From Toxoplasma gondii ME49 (Eukaryota; Apicomplexa; Conoidasida; Eucoccidiorida; Sarcocystidae): 64,000 nucleotides of DNA. This document shows positions 37,729 through 50,700 of this stretch, piece by piece. The position numbers and the translations under genes were made by a program. The notes beneath the pieces were generated by a model that was given only the letters and a program-made list of their open reading frames with translations, was not told the origin of the DNA and did not search any database. The first letter of the stretch is position 1. Each line of letters starts with the position of its first letter. The DNA lies in contig NC_031467.1 in the NCBI RefSeq assembly GCF_000006565.2, positions 1,302,001 through 1,366,000 on the forward strand. The letters run 5' to 3'.

Positions 37729-40700
37729 TTCTGGTCGCTGTCAAACAAGTTAATTACATCGCATTCCTTCCATGTTCAAGATGTTTGCTCGCCCATCGTC
37801 CGCACACAAAAATAATCGGTACTTTCAGTAGGCAGAAGCTATTTCAACTCACGCCAGTGACAGGACATTCCTCGCCGACGCGACAAACTATGATCACTCC
37901 CTGCATCTGAAAACAAGTAGTTTGCTGTTTGTCAGCGGTCTCGATAAGCTCTCATACCACACCTTCAGAATAGCGTCACTGCAGGCTTCAGTCCTCGCAG
38001 GAGGTTCTTTACTTCTCTGGTAACGCCCAAACGGTGAACTCAAATGAGTTTTTGCACGTCCACTTTTTTTCCCGTGAATTCACGCTATTTCGTTTCTTTG
38101 ACCCCTAACACGCTTCCAGACGGCAATACACAATTCAGAGCGTTGCACTCAATCAAGGTTACTTGGTCTGATACGAGCAATAGGCGACCCTGTGGATGAA
38201 CCGGCGTCACCGGCATCCAGGGTCAACATATTAGTTTATGCTGCAGCGGATCGAAAGGCGGCCACTGTCGCCATTTTTTCTCAAAATTACATTTCAACTC
38301 GTCCGTTCTCCCTTCCAAAAAACCAAAGCAGTCTAGTTGTCATGTCTACGAAGTCGTCCTGGAGCGATTCTGTTTCATATTTCGGAGAACCGTTAAGTGG
38401 TAGGCCCCCTGAAGTTGCCCTCTGGACTCATCATCACCCTGTGCGGAAACGGTTTTGCTTCATTAACTTCTCAGCAGCCTGTTCGCCAGCTTCAGTGAAA
38501 ACGTCAGGCGGAAGTGGAGGGGCGAGACTATCCAAGGCCTGGAGAGTGTAGAGGCAAGAAATACCGACACTGGTAAAGATAGTTACACGGATAGACGGTT
38601 TCTATCGAGTAGAAAGCATCAGGATTGAGAACTCTGGCATTTGTGAACGGAGGCAGGAAAGACGTTCCGGTGATACGAGCACGAAAAGAGATTTCCCTGC
38701 ATTGCCAATCAAGGAGCTGCGGCTGCACACTTCTCAAACCGCAGTGTTGTTTTTTCTGCCACGGCGCATTTTCCGCTGCCGAGTTTGCTGAGCTCGATAC
38801 AATGGGTCGTCCGGTCCCTCCGTATTACGCAGCGGGCACACGACGAAACACAGAACAGTGACTTTTCCTTTGCCGTTGCTGATGAAACGGGATTTAAACC
38901 GCCTGTGGATTCTTTAGCATTGCTGTTTGTCTCTCCAGCGTACACAGACACGGGTGCATGACTACGATACTAAAGAGCAGAGAGCTGAATGACAGCCAGT
39001 ACAGTTGATCACTGACATTTTTCTGGTGAACCGCAGAAAGTGCTGTGCTTTAGCCTGCCTGTCTATCCTCCCTGTTTCAACCTTTCATTTCTAACCCCAG
39101 ACACCCTGAAACACCTCGAAAGAATACTCCGCAGGAACTGCTAATCAAACGCAGTGAGCCGTTCATAAGACGAACACGTGTGTTTCCCAATAGAAAACAC
39201 CGTGCTGTCGCGGCGGACGTGACGAATGTTCCTTCGTTTAGGTGAAATCCCCCCTTCGGTTGCTGCGCGTCCAAGACACTGCACTCACGACAGAAGTTTT
39301 CGGTAGACAAATAGCTCCAAAGCTGAATGCTCACCATGAATGCTGTGCCGGTGCCAGAGACCTTCCGTAGTCTCGCCTGCGCGAACGCACCCGAAACCAT
39401 ACGGAAGCACCTCGAATGCCATCTCCACCTCCAGAGAAGGATACAGAACACAGACACCTGTTGCATGCCGTGCTGGTCTCACACCAGTCATCTGCGCAAT
39501 TACAGTGTACGGGGATGTGTAAAGACCACAGGGCCAAATCCGCTGGGCTTTTGCAAACCGCTCACGGTCCGGGTCACTTCACCAGCAAAAACGCCTAGTA
39601 TGGTTTGGCAGATCTATCTACGCAAATACTGACCCTGAAACCTGGTACAGGTGCTACGTTGATGGCAGTGTCGCCCGCAAATCCCGACTTCTCAAGCATC
39701 CCTGCCCCAGGTGCCGCTGGCGGAGCAGTGGAGACGAATTCGGATGTCTACACAAGCTTTGCAGGATCACACAACTGGTGTCCTTCGCTGCTTAAATTAT
39801 TCGGATCACAAAGTGCACAGTGCTCCCCAAAGCTACCAAAGAAGGCCTGTGTGGAGGGCTGGACTTTTTCAGTAGGAACTACTGCAAGAACTATCGCTGT
39901 TAATACCCCGTTATCTGGCCTGAACTTCCTGTCGACATAAAACCGAGTTGTGCCGGCACCCGTCGCGGTGCTCTACTCCAGAAAAAAATTTGTAGCCGAA
40001 TTCGTTTAGAGATCTCGTCGACATAGTGAGCAAGGAACACTCACCAGGCCCTGCTCCTGGACACGCTGTTTCCAACGGGAGTACCACCACCCGAACGCCG
40101 CCCCGCCGCAGCCCGCAGCAGCGTGCCACCTCCAGCCGAAAGAAGGAGGTTCTGAACAGAGAACATAAAAGCCACGCCTCCGTTTGACGAGTTCAGAACG
40201 GCTTACTCAAAGCCTTCAGCGTCACTGACATCATGAGTCGCATGCAGTTCGAAATACACAAGACCCTGAAGACCCTTTTATGCGAGGCAGAACGCGAGTG
40301 AAATCTGCCGCTAAGAACCATCAACGTTGGAACCACACCAAAAGAGACAAGGCAGCCGGTACTGCTACAGGCGTTTGCAGCGTGTGTTCGCAGTCTAGAA
40401 GCTTTTGACTGTCCAGCGACGACTCGATTGAGAAAGACGCCTCGACGGCCTCTTACATACTCCCATCGATTTCGATTTACGTGACTCAAGGGTCAGTTCA
40501 CTAGAGCTACGGTCAAGTAGCTGCCGCTGCTGAATACGCTGTGAGTCGGGCGCACTGATGAATTACCGTTCGGGTATTCAAAGCTCGCACCTCAGACCGA
40601 CGAGGGATGCACGGACTTACGTCGCTTCCGCAAGACAAACAGTGCAGTTGAAAAGACAGCTGAGAGGCAGCCAGATGTAGCGGCGCGCACAAACGCCACA

Positions 40701-43700
40701 CTGTGTCCAGAATCAGAAATGACGCTGACGTCAACGTGAGGAGATTCAGCCCCGCCGGAGTCGGGCTGTTCCCCCGCTCTGCGCGGCGCCTGGGAGTCGG
40801 GGGAAAGAAAGAAGTCCTTTCTCTCCCCCGGTCGCGCCCCCGCGGGTTCTCCCCGAGTTCTCTGAGACGGATCCGGTTGCTTCATGGAAAACCAGGGTGT
40901 GTATAGAGAAGCATCTACCCTGAGACCTAAGCAGCTCCCAGACACATTATTCGAGAAATCCGACGAGTGCGGTCCCCCCGTCCCTCTTGACAAGTCTGTT
41001 GAGAGCGACACACAGAATTAAGTGGGCAGAACTTAATAGGACACGAGCAAAAACTCAGTGGAAATGAACTTTTACCACTGGAAGCCGAGCACAGACGAGC
41101 GAAAACTGCGGTTAAGTCGCTGCTCCATGAGAAACTTGTGCGATCAGAAAAATGGAGCCGGGTGAACTAAATGCCTTAGATCAAGCGGAATGAAATAACA
41201 ATGCGCTTGATGAGTCGTGGTTCGTTCTCTCTCAACGGGTTCCCGTGGACCAAGCTTCACGGTTGGACATCACATATATGTCAACAGACACAACGCCGTA
41301 CACACGCGCAGAAAACTTACGGACAAGCAGGCTAGCGCTCATGAATGAACGACTCGACACGTGGTCATACGGGCGCCATGAAATTTCTGCTGAAGTGGCG
41401 CCTCGTCAAATGGCTGCCGATTTGTTTGCCGTTCTCTTCACCGCTGACGGGCTGCAGGCGCCAACCGTTTGAAACACAAACTAGCCGCGTGAAAGCCGCA
41501 ACCCGCACACATGATGTACACCTTTCAGTAAGAGCAAACACTAGATCTGCCAATGCGTTTTGGCACCGTCCTTTTTTAAACACGGATTTTGACACGTTTA
41601 TAAAAACAGAGCACGCTTTCACTGAGCATGCAGGAAACCGGGTTCTTGTGCATGCTGCATGCAGGAATTTTTCATCTCGGCACTGAGCCCGCAGGGGTCA
41701 ACGAGAGAGTCGTCTGCAGATTGTGAAGAAACAGCATCAACTCTTTGGTCTGGCCCAACGTACGCAGAGAGCAAAATTGGTACAAGGAACTTGACAGGCA
41801 TTACCATATTTGTATAAACGACAAACAAGCGTCACATGAAGATGGAAAGCGCAAAGGGCCACAAACTGTGGCTGGTTCGCCAAGCGTGTTTTTGCTTTGC
41901 TCGAGATTTATGGTAAACACACACATGCATGCGGCAGCTCTCTAGTCGCTTTTTGATACACTAGGGACCATTACGGTGGCATATGAAGTTAACACCACTT
42001 CAGTACTGCACGGCTCGAGAGGCTGAAACAAAGGGCAAAAATCAAGCTAGAGTGGTCCTCAACCAGCTTTTTCGACGAAATCCATTCTTGGAAGAGGCAG
42101 AATGAAAGTGTATGGAAACCGCGCGGAGATGTACCTCTCCCGGCGGCGGCGCTTGCTGAGTTCATGAAATGTGATCAGATCCAGGTGTGTTGAATTCTAC
42201 ACGGTTGCACGGTAGACATGTTCTCGCTGCCGTGATCTGCAATAAGTTAATTTCAACCAATACAGTGTTGAATGGTCTAAATGTCAGTAACGTCAGAAGT
42301 TGTAACCAAAGGACCCGCACTCACCGGTTCTCTAGTGCTCTGTCACCTGTGTGACTCATTTAAGATTGTGGACATGTACTTCCGTGAATCGGTTACGAAT
42401 AATCATGCATTTTCAGCCGCTGATCGACACTCATTCACCAACAAACTCTTCGAAAGATCTCCGTTTGTCATTTTTTCTTGTAAAAAGGCTCTTTGATTTC
42501 GAGTATTAGTATTCGAGTGGCGGCCCAAGTCCATCGAAGGACGTTCACGTGGCTGAGACTCCCAAAATGAATATTTCGATCCTCGTACACCCGGCACGCA
42601 AATGTTAGCTTATCCAATCTTCGCTAGACCAGACAGTTAGTCAGCTTACTCTGATCGTGTACCAGGCACTTCTGTGTCGCGAGGAAAGTGCAAGGCACTC
42701 ATTCGAATTCGACTCTCCACACGTGGACATAGCGCTGAGTGTTTCCAAGAGATGTGTAGAGACTAAGTCGCATGCGTTCATTTCGAAATGCAGTACACTT
42801 GGAAGCCGGACGGCGGGGTAGTCACTAAGTGTCGGGAAGTCCTCTACATCAATCCACGAGCGCTCTAGTCAGTCGCAGAGGGCATTTTTGCCACTGCTTG
42901 TGTGTGATTTTCTACCGCCCACTAGGGACGAAGTCGCAGAAAAGATTGCATAAAGCGGAAAAAGTCAAAAAATGGTTTCAGCAGCTTGGCCCTCGCCAAG
43001 CCTAAAAGGACTTTGCCCCAAAGACAGAAGCTAAGTTGGGGTTCTTCTATGTGTACCAAACACGGGAAAACATTGGTGGCAGCAGGGATGTCGCGGCGCC
43101 AGTTCCATGTGCATGCATGCCTGTAGAGGTCGTGAACCGCTTCCGCGGCGCCACGATCGACAACGCCGAACTGCGCGAGAGCCGCAGAGAAAGGCAGCAC
43201 ACGACTCCGAAAGGTGTCTCGGGCAGGGCTGCGAGAGAAACCACAGAACGACGCGTTCGTTCGCCAGTCGCCGAATTGACAGCGACCTTTACAGAGAGAG
43301 CAGCGACTTCCGGAGGAACGAAAGTGACCGTCCGGCTGTCCAAACGCATGCGCGACTCCCCATTCTACCACACACGCGCGGAACAGTTTAACGCACGGCC
43401 CGTCTGCGGGAGAAACAAAGGCGTCCCAGAACTGGACGCGCCACCCTGACACGGAAAAGGACACACCCACTGCAGACTTGCTCGCGACATTCCTTTCGAT
43501 GGCGGCTTCCAGAAGACAGAAACCGTGCCTGGCAGACAGTCCGAGAAAACCGCAGCGCTCTCTCAACTAACTGATCTGCGCACCACTACGGAGAGTACAT
43601 TCACCCAAGAGAGAGCGAAGGCAGCGGCCGCGCCGCGCCCGACCGGTCTCCAGTCGCTCTCCTCTGCCACACTGCCAGCGCCGCTTCCACGGCTGTTCTC

Positions 43701-44278
43701 TGTTTCATCTGATGCAAACGCATGCACGGGGCAGCAAATCACGCCGCGCCTCCTCAGTCGCGACAAGCGGCTCTCCTCCCACTCTGCGCTCTGGACGCTG
43801 AATTTACGATGGCCGTCCTGCCTGGCCCTCCACTGGAGATTGAAGTCTTTGCGCTTGCCACCACATGGTGACATACGAGAGACTCTCAGGACTTGTCCAC
43901 ACCCTTGCCAGGACAGACACACTCTGTCTCAGCTATACCGTGCCATCAGCTGCACATACAATCACAGAAAACGCTGTGTCCAGTGGGGGGTGGTGTGCAA
44001 CAATCACAAGAACGTGGTTGTCTGTCTCGTTACTGGAGTAAGTCACTCTCGCTCCTCAACGCCACACAACGACTACGGAGACAGCCGAACTACAAAGCCT
44101 TTGCCCTGCCCAAGACGCGGCGTCTTCTTCAAGCAGCTCCGTCTCACGAAATCTACGTGTGCCACCGGCCGCGATCGCTTCGCACACAAACATGTCCCGG
44201 AGGACGAGGTTTTCTGATGTCCGAAACTCCGCCGGACACAGCCGCTCCCATGATATCTGGGGTGTCCAGGATGCAATG

Positions 44279-44448
44279 ACTCTTCACACCACATAATACG
44301 CTAGAATACGCCATTCACGGACGATGTAAACACAAACCTGTGATGATACAGGGAGGATCGGAGGTAAGAGAAAATTACCTTCAACACCACATACTGTGCT
44401 AGAAAATGCCGTTCACGGACGATATGCATAGACTCAGCTGTGATGCTG
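44279..44448. repeat. Two diverged ~70-bp direct repeats, 98-100 bp apart
   Basis: Copy 1 (about 44279-44350) and copy 2 (about 44378-44448) share CTTCACACCACATA-like, CTAGAA, TTCACGGACGAT and TGTGATG blocks in the same order. They lie about 0.3 kb downstream of the importin beta stop, on the 3' side of that minus-strand gene. Confidence 0.7.
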
Positions 44449-44709
44449 AAACACATCTTCTTCGCTTCTCGACTTCCCCGTTTTCCTCACAACCGTCGCT
44501 GCATCCGTCTATAAAACCCTGCGGTGCTGAGAACATATTCACCCCGGTCGACTGGCGAAACGGGAGAAGAAATCAACGCGTGCTGCCTGTTTCTGTGAGT
44601 GGGGACCTCGTCGACAACAGAGATGCCAGCTTCGTTTGAAAATACTCAAGCCCCTGCTAGACCCCCACACGCCAAACCACACACGGGTCAATGCAGTCAA
44701 CGACATCTA

Positions 44710-47700
44710 TCAAAAACGCACACCAGAAAACCAAAGTTCGTTCCCCACATGTCGTACCTGTCTGAGCCACTGGGCCTTCTGAAGGCAGGCCTCGCCTCCT
44801 GCGTCTTTGACTGTTCCAAGAACTTGAGCGAGTTGCAGCAGCTGCTCCATGAACGGTGCTCGCTGCAAATGAAGAGTCAAGTCTCCTCCGTATGTGCTGA
44901 TCAGATCCCTGCCGAAATTGCATACAAAAATAACAAAAACCATGACAAGACGGACGAAAAAGAACAGGCGAGTTCGACATCGTGGAACAACGCCACCAGC
45001 CAAAAAGCAATACGCATACACAATTCGCCCTCAGATGCCGAGGAGCTGCAGGGGTTCCTCGCGACTGCAGAAGTCTAAACCTCCGTCCTTCCCCTAGAAC
45101 TCTAAGCCGCCACTCTCTCACATGCACCGAAGGATAGAAGATTCAACTTTGACTCTCCTCATACAGTAAAACTTTGCGGGAATTCTCTTCTACAGTGATA
45201 AAGACAAACAAATAACCGTATATTTTATATTCTACACTTTCGTTCAAACTCACATCCCCATTCACCACGTGACCATGCACCCGTTGCCAGCAGCTTCGTC
45301 AGGAGTTCTAGCTCCAGTTCGTTGCCACGAACCTTTTTCAAGTTCAGGTAAATTTACTTTCGAGAGTACGTCCGTCTTTTCACTAAAAATCATCTGTACG
45401 CACTCGAGGGTCCTGCTAACCTCGCCGCAGTTTTAATTTTTGAGAATGTCACGCTTTGAGAAAGGTTATCGTGCAAAAGTTCAGCAGGCAAGGAAACGGT
45501 TGAAGACACGATCGCCTGCCCAAGGCCGGCACTTGGCACCCTAGAGACCCCTCTCAGTGAAGAGGAAAGAACCCAGCTCATAAACTATGATAAGAAATGT
45601 CTCCATTTTCTTCTTCGAGTTTATATTTGGAAACTCAATACGTCGCTTCTTAATGATCAGTAACTTTAGAAGAGAGCTATTTGGCTTAACAAGTTTGATC
45701 TGCCAGCATACACACGAAAGATGTGCTTCACACTGTGCATGTACGGGTGAGGAGCGCTTTTGTCACTGCTGGAAAGTGAACCAGAAGAAGTGGAGTTCTC
45801 CCTCTGAAGACGAGACGGAGACTGGAGACACCTTCGCTACTCAGTCGCCTTGTACACGCAACCACCCTTCCCCGAGTGAAATGCCCCGCTGTCTCCCATG
45901 CATTTCGCTGACTCAGAGAAGTGAGGAAAACCGGCCAAGGCGTCGTTGTTTCGCGTGCGACAGGCAGAGATACGACGACCCAGTTCTTCATGACTGCTGC
46001 ACATCACATTCACTGGACCGCCGAAGACAGCTCGACGAGTTAGATTTCAACGTCTCGCGATATCCAGGGTGCTCCACATTCGCGATTTGTGCGTTTCTGT
46101 AAATCGACAAATGAAGATGGTTGCTCCGCTTACCCCACAAGTTCAATCGCTTGTTTCACGTTCTCGTCGACGCCTCGCATTTTCGGGCTCGTCGCAGCGA
46201 CGGCTTTGACCACATCCAGCATCGCGTTCACGTACAACTTCAACTGCTCCTGCATGCATTTCTCCTTGAAGCTGTACACGATGGACATGTACGCCTGGAG
46301 AACGCCTTCTCGCAAGTCGTGGATGTACCACAGCCACTCTTCGTTCACCTGTAAAACCAGAAAGAAGTACCTCCGCACACACTCAGTGCCCCCACAAGAT
46401 ACTAACCTGACAAATGTATCACGAAGCATGCATCTACACAATGCGACCTCCATATAGCTACTCTTCCGTCTATCGAACCGCTAGAGTATCCGTCTCTATC
46501 TCTTTCCATATCTGCTCTTCACACGCATATAAAATATATATATATATATATATATATATGATGACAGGATGGCGTTATTATTCTTTATGCTTTGAGGCAG
46601 GAGCCCTTTGCAGCGTTTCTGTTCCTCATTCCGAGTTTTCCTGTCTCTCCCGCGGTTGCTGCACGCAGACGCGCAGACGCCCCGTGTTGACTGTTGAGAG
46701 GTCCGCGTTGGAGACTCGCTGGCGTCTCTGGGGCTTCTCCATCAGTTTTCTCTCTGCTCCGAACAGTGAAAGGTTCGGTGCGGGAAACGAATTGTTGCGC
46801 ATGCAGTTCGAAAGACGCCTTCGCACCTGCCAGTTGCTCGGGCCAACATCGTAGGTTGTGTTGCCTGCTTGGTGGAGAATGGCCATGAAGGAATCGAGGT
46901 AGGGTGCGAAAGCCTCTCCGCCCATCGTCATCGCCGCGTCACCCACAGCGACCATCACGCAGGGCTTCAGCGCGCGCTCGACGTTGGGGTCCTGCAAATG
47001 GCACAGAATAGCAAACCTAACACGAATTAACTGACTTAAATTATTGGGGTTGAATTGTGTAAAACAGGTGGAAGGGCGGAAAGACAGGGAAAGAAGCACG
47101 AGTACACGAAAGGCAGCGAAAACGCGGGGGAGGGTGAGGGGAGGGGGGGAAAGGCAAGGATTCTCGACAGAGCAGGTCAATTTCAAAGAGAAATAAATGA
47201 AACCGAGGACCCAGGAATTCTGCGACGCGCCACCTCAAAAAGCAAGTCTCAGACGACTGCTGCATGCACTGCGGCCGGGAGCTCCTTGGCGGGAGCAGAC
47301 ACCTCAAACTTGCAATTGAGTTCACGGAAACACGAAGAGAAAGAGCGCGAATGCTCAAAAAGGGGAGACAACGGGAAACGAGGGAAATCAACCGAAGGCG
47401 AAGTTTCCGTTATCCGACGGAACTTTTGCCTTTCGCGTCTTTGTCATCTCGGGCTCCAGGGAAGGTGAAGAGACCTCTTCAATATCTACCAGTGTTGCTT
47501 TGTTTATACCCTTTTCCACAGCTTCGTGAAGTGCTCTGCACTCCTCCCCGACAGGCACAACTCGCAGTATCTATTAAATGTTTCTGCAGCTCGCAGACCT
47601 CCCCCACTGATTCGTTTGTTTTTTCTTCCCTCTCTTCGCGTCCTTTGGGGGTCGTATTACCTTTGTCGGAAGCTTGGCCCCGAACCCAAAACACTCTGCA

Positions 47701-50700
47701 AACTCCTTCAACCACGCGTCCCCCTGTCTCCTTCATCTCCACTTCTCTTCACTGGTCTCTCGCCCTCTATCCCGCAAAGGAGCCTCCGCCCTCGAAACAT
47801 CTTCCCTTCTGTTCATTGCACATCTTCTGCGTCTCTTTCCGTCTCCCCGCTCTTCTCTCCATTCGCTCACCTGCAGCATTTGATACATGCGCGCCAAGAG
47901 AGGGCTACTGTACGGAGCGAAGGCCGGACCGAGTGCGCGGCTGACGTCGCCCACGAGTTCGACGCAGATTCGGACAGTCTGCAGTTCGTCGGTGGTGCTG
48001 CTTCCAGAAGTCGCCGCAGCAGCCCCGGCGCCTCCACCCGAGCTCCCTGCTGCAGACCCTGTCGAGTTCTCTAAACCGGAGGCAATGATGCAGACGATGT
48101 CTTCTGCGAAAGCCGCTGTCGAAGGACCCGACGCATTCACCAGTGCAGACGTCGCCAGCAGCGCGTCGTTCGTGATGCTCTCGCTTGCCGAGCAACTCAG
48201 CTGACCCGCAGTGCCCGGTGGCGCATTCGCCGGGGGCGACCCGCGGAAAATCTGAAACGGCGCAAGTGCGCACACAGGCGACTTAGCAAAAAATCCATGA
48301 GGAAAGCTCACGAGACGGGGAAACGACGGAGAAACAGAACGGCCTTGGAGAGGACGAACGAGGCAACAGACACCTTGTTCCAGTCAAATTCCAGTGGGAC
48401 AGAGAACGAGGCACCCTTGAGCGACACTTGCATGCAACAGCGCCACGAGAGGGTGGGGAGTGCGGACCCTGGCGCTGTGTTTTGCCAGTTGGGGCAAGTC
48501 CCGTTTTCCCCTTTTAAGCCTTGAATATATTTAACCAAAGAACGCATACTTTGCAGCACGACGACCGCGGAGATCTCTTCAGAGAACCCGCGGTGACGAG
48601 CGAAAAACGTTCGTAACCACAGACGCCACAGCCACACACGCCCCGCATGCTTTCCCTTCCACTTCTTACTCGTGCTAGACATGCCCATATCTGCGACGCC
48701 ACTGGCTGGACCTGGTCTCCGAGGCGCAGACAGAGAATTTGGATGACCCCGCAGAGAAGACCTGCGAAACGGGAGGAAACCGCAGTTGATAAGGGCGATT
48801 CGACGACTGGACGAAGCAGCGGTTTCCGTGAATCTGCATGCGCTCTCCTCTTCAAGCCCATGCATGCACAGGCACCCTTGCCAAGGCACTCTCCCCACAC
48901 TGGATGCACACAAACATACAACCTATATTCGCATACACGGAGACACTTCAAAAAGTTACGAAAGAAGGTGAACACAGGACGTTTGAAGGAAGTCAATAGC
49001 CCAAATGTACTCAAGTGAAGACGTACAAATAAAGGTGAAAGATACGTGGACACCTCCCGCTCTGTATCGATGCACGCATGCAGCGGTTTTGAAAAGTCTC
49101 TTTGTACATCTGAAGTATCGGGTGTCAGAAACTGCCTCTCCCAACAGACCAGCATGTCTCGCTCCGTCTGTCTATCGCTCCGTCAACACACCCGACGGTT
49201 ACTGCTCTCGCCACTTCAAGCTCGCACTAATAAAACATATACATATATATATATATATATATGTATGAACTGTACAGCATGTAACGAAACCTGAAGGAAG
49301 CACATGATGTTCTCTTTCAGTTCCTCGTGGTGCACGGAATCCACTCGTGACAGCATAGCTGCTGGGGTGTCCCGCAGACTGCCCCGCGTTCTACGTCTTT
49401 GACCACCGTTTGTCAACTCCTTGGTGCTGTGCCTGAATTCCAGTTCATCGTTTGCTTTCTCGCTTTCCGCTAATTCGCATGTGTCTTCTCGCGCACCCTG
49501 TCGCTGACGCGTCGCCTCGTTGGCCTCAAACATGAAGGACTGAGAAAGCTGCTGAACAAAGTGATCGAGGAGCTTCAGCATCGACGGCTTGCAGCTCTCG
49601 CCTACAGCGCCGCAAACGAGAAAAACAAAGAGCTAACACTGAGCAAAGACACAGACGCCCCAAACATGTTCCTGCGAAACTGCTGGCGCGCATCGAGCGG
49701 CCTTCGACGTCGACTGCCAGCTTCAACAACTCAGTGATGTGCGACATAACTCGGATGCCACGAGCGCTTCTTCCATTTAACACGGGGGGGGGGGGGTAAA
49801 TTGGAGAGAACAAAGTGAAAAGAGAAAACATGTTGCACACGACTCGAAGCGGAACTCGGAGAAACAGAAGCACAAAGATCCACACCGACATCGCCGTCGT
49901 TGTGCGTGGCGTAGACGCGAAAAATCATGAAAAGGCGACCGGAAGTATAAAACGAAAAGAGAAGCATTTCCGTCATGTGTGATGACATGGAGCATACAGA
50001 GGAAAGAAACCCATACTCGCTTAGAAGAAAGCACGGAGTCCAGAGAGCACAAAAAAACACAAAGAATCGCAAAGAAGGACTACATCATATATGCATATAT
50101 ATATATATATATGTATATGCGGCGACAATGCCTTCTTTATTGTCGTGGAAGACTGGAATTCCTGATCAGGGATGATGGAAAAACTTGTAACTATGCCGTT
50201 TTCTCGTCAAAAATAAATCGAGTATCTCTTCATGCATGCATGCACTCACCCGCATTGTTGATGAGAGCCCCCAGGCAGTTGAAAGCAGCGTCTCGAAGAC
50301 TGCGTTCGTCCTGAAGGAGAAAGGCGACAAAGGAAACAAAGCGTGAAACGACACACCGAGAAAGAAGACAGCCGAAGACAATCGAAGCCTCTGGGGGAGA
50401 GAGTAGCGGAGCAGTGAAGAGAGACAGAGACGCAGAAGGGCGATGACACACTCTGCTGTGAAATCTCTCAAGCCACCCACGCGGCTCCATAAGAAGACAA
50501 GAAACGAGAAGACGAGAATGGAGGACGTCACTGCCTCGAATCTCCCAACAAGGCGCATTTCTAAAACACTGAATAAAACAACCTTGTCACCACCGCTCTC
50601 TCTCGTAGGCGTCCACGAAAGCTGACCCACACATGCAGATCCGCACCATATATCTCAACAGACACCAAAACGAGATCTTCAGACGCAGGCACCTACACGT

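Larger units (their letters stand above)
35078..44709. other. 9.6-kb region without a recognised gene
   Basis: This lies between the 3' ends of two convergent genes, far longer than a 3' UTR pair needs. I found only weak candidates: an exon-like block at 37502-37728, a possible signal-peptide ORF from the ATG at 41378 to 41686 (starting MKFLLKWRLVKWLPICLP), an open block at 39605-39940, and on the minus strand a TM-like segment with a basic tail in 41011-40592. None has a recognisable domain. The 230-codon + strand frame at 43525-44217 lies close to the importin beta 3' end and has no conserved feature. Confidence 0.45.

Noticed and set aside
39605..39940. Possible surface-antigen (SRS) domain
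   Set aside because: The few cysteines do not follow the SRS spacing and no signal peptide or GPI-type tail is attached.
43525..44217. 230-codon + strand open frame
   Set aside because: Long, but Arg/Ser/Leu-rich without motif or splice context, and it lies next to the 3' end of the minus-strand importin beta gene.
45135..46133. Extra importin beta exon between exons 12 and 13
   Set aside because: The phase-2 junction of 46134 with 44908 already yields the complete conserved IELVGDLISTYG reading, so none is needed.
48308..48660. Minus-strand frame in the importin beta exon 9/10 interval
   Set aside because: Exon 9 (ends ACLAR) joins directly to exon 10 (starts IFRGS) in phase, as expected from the family, so this stretch is intron.
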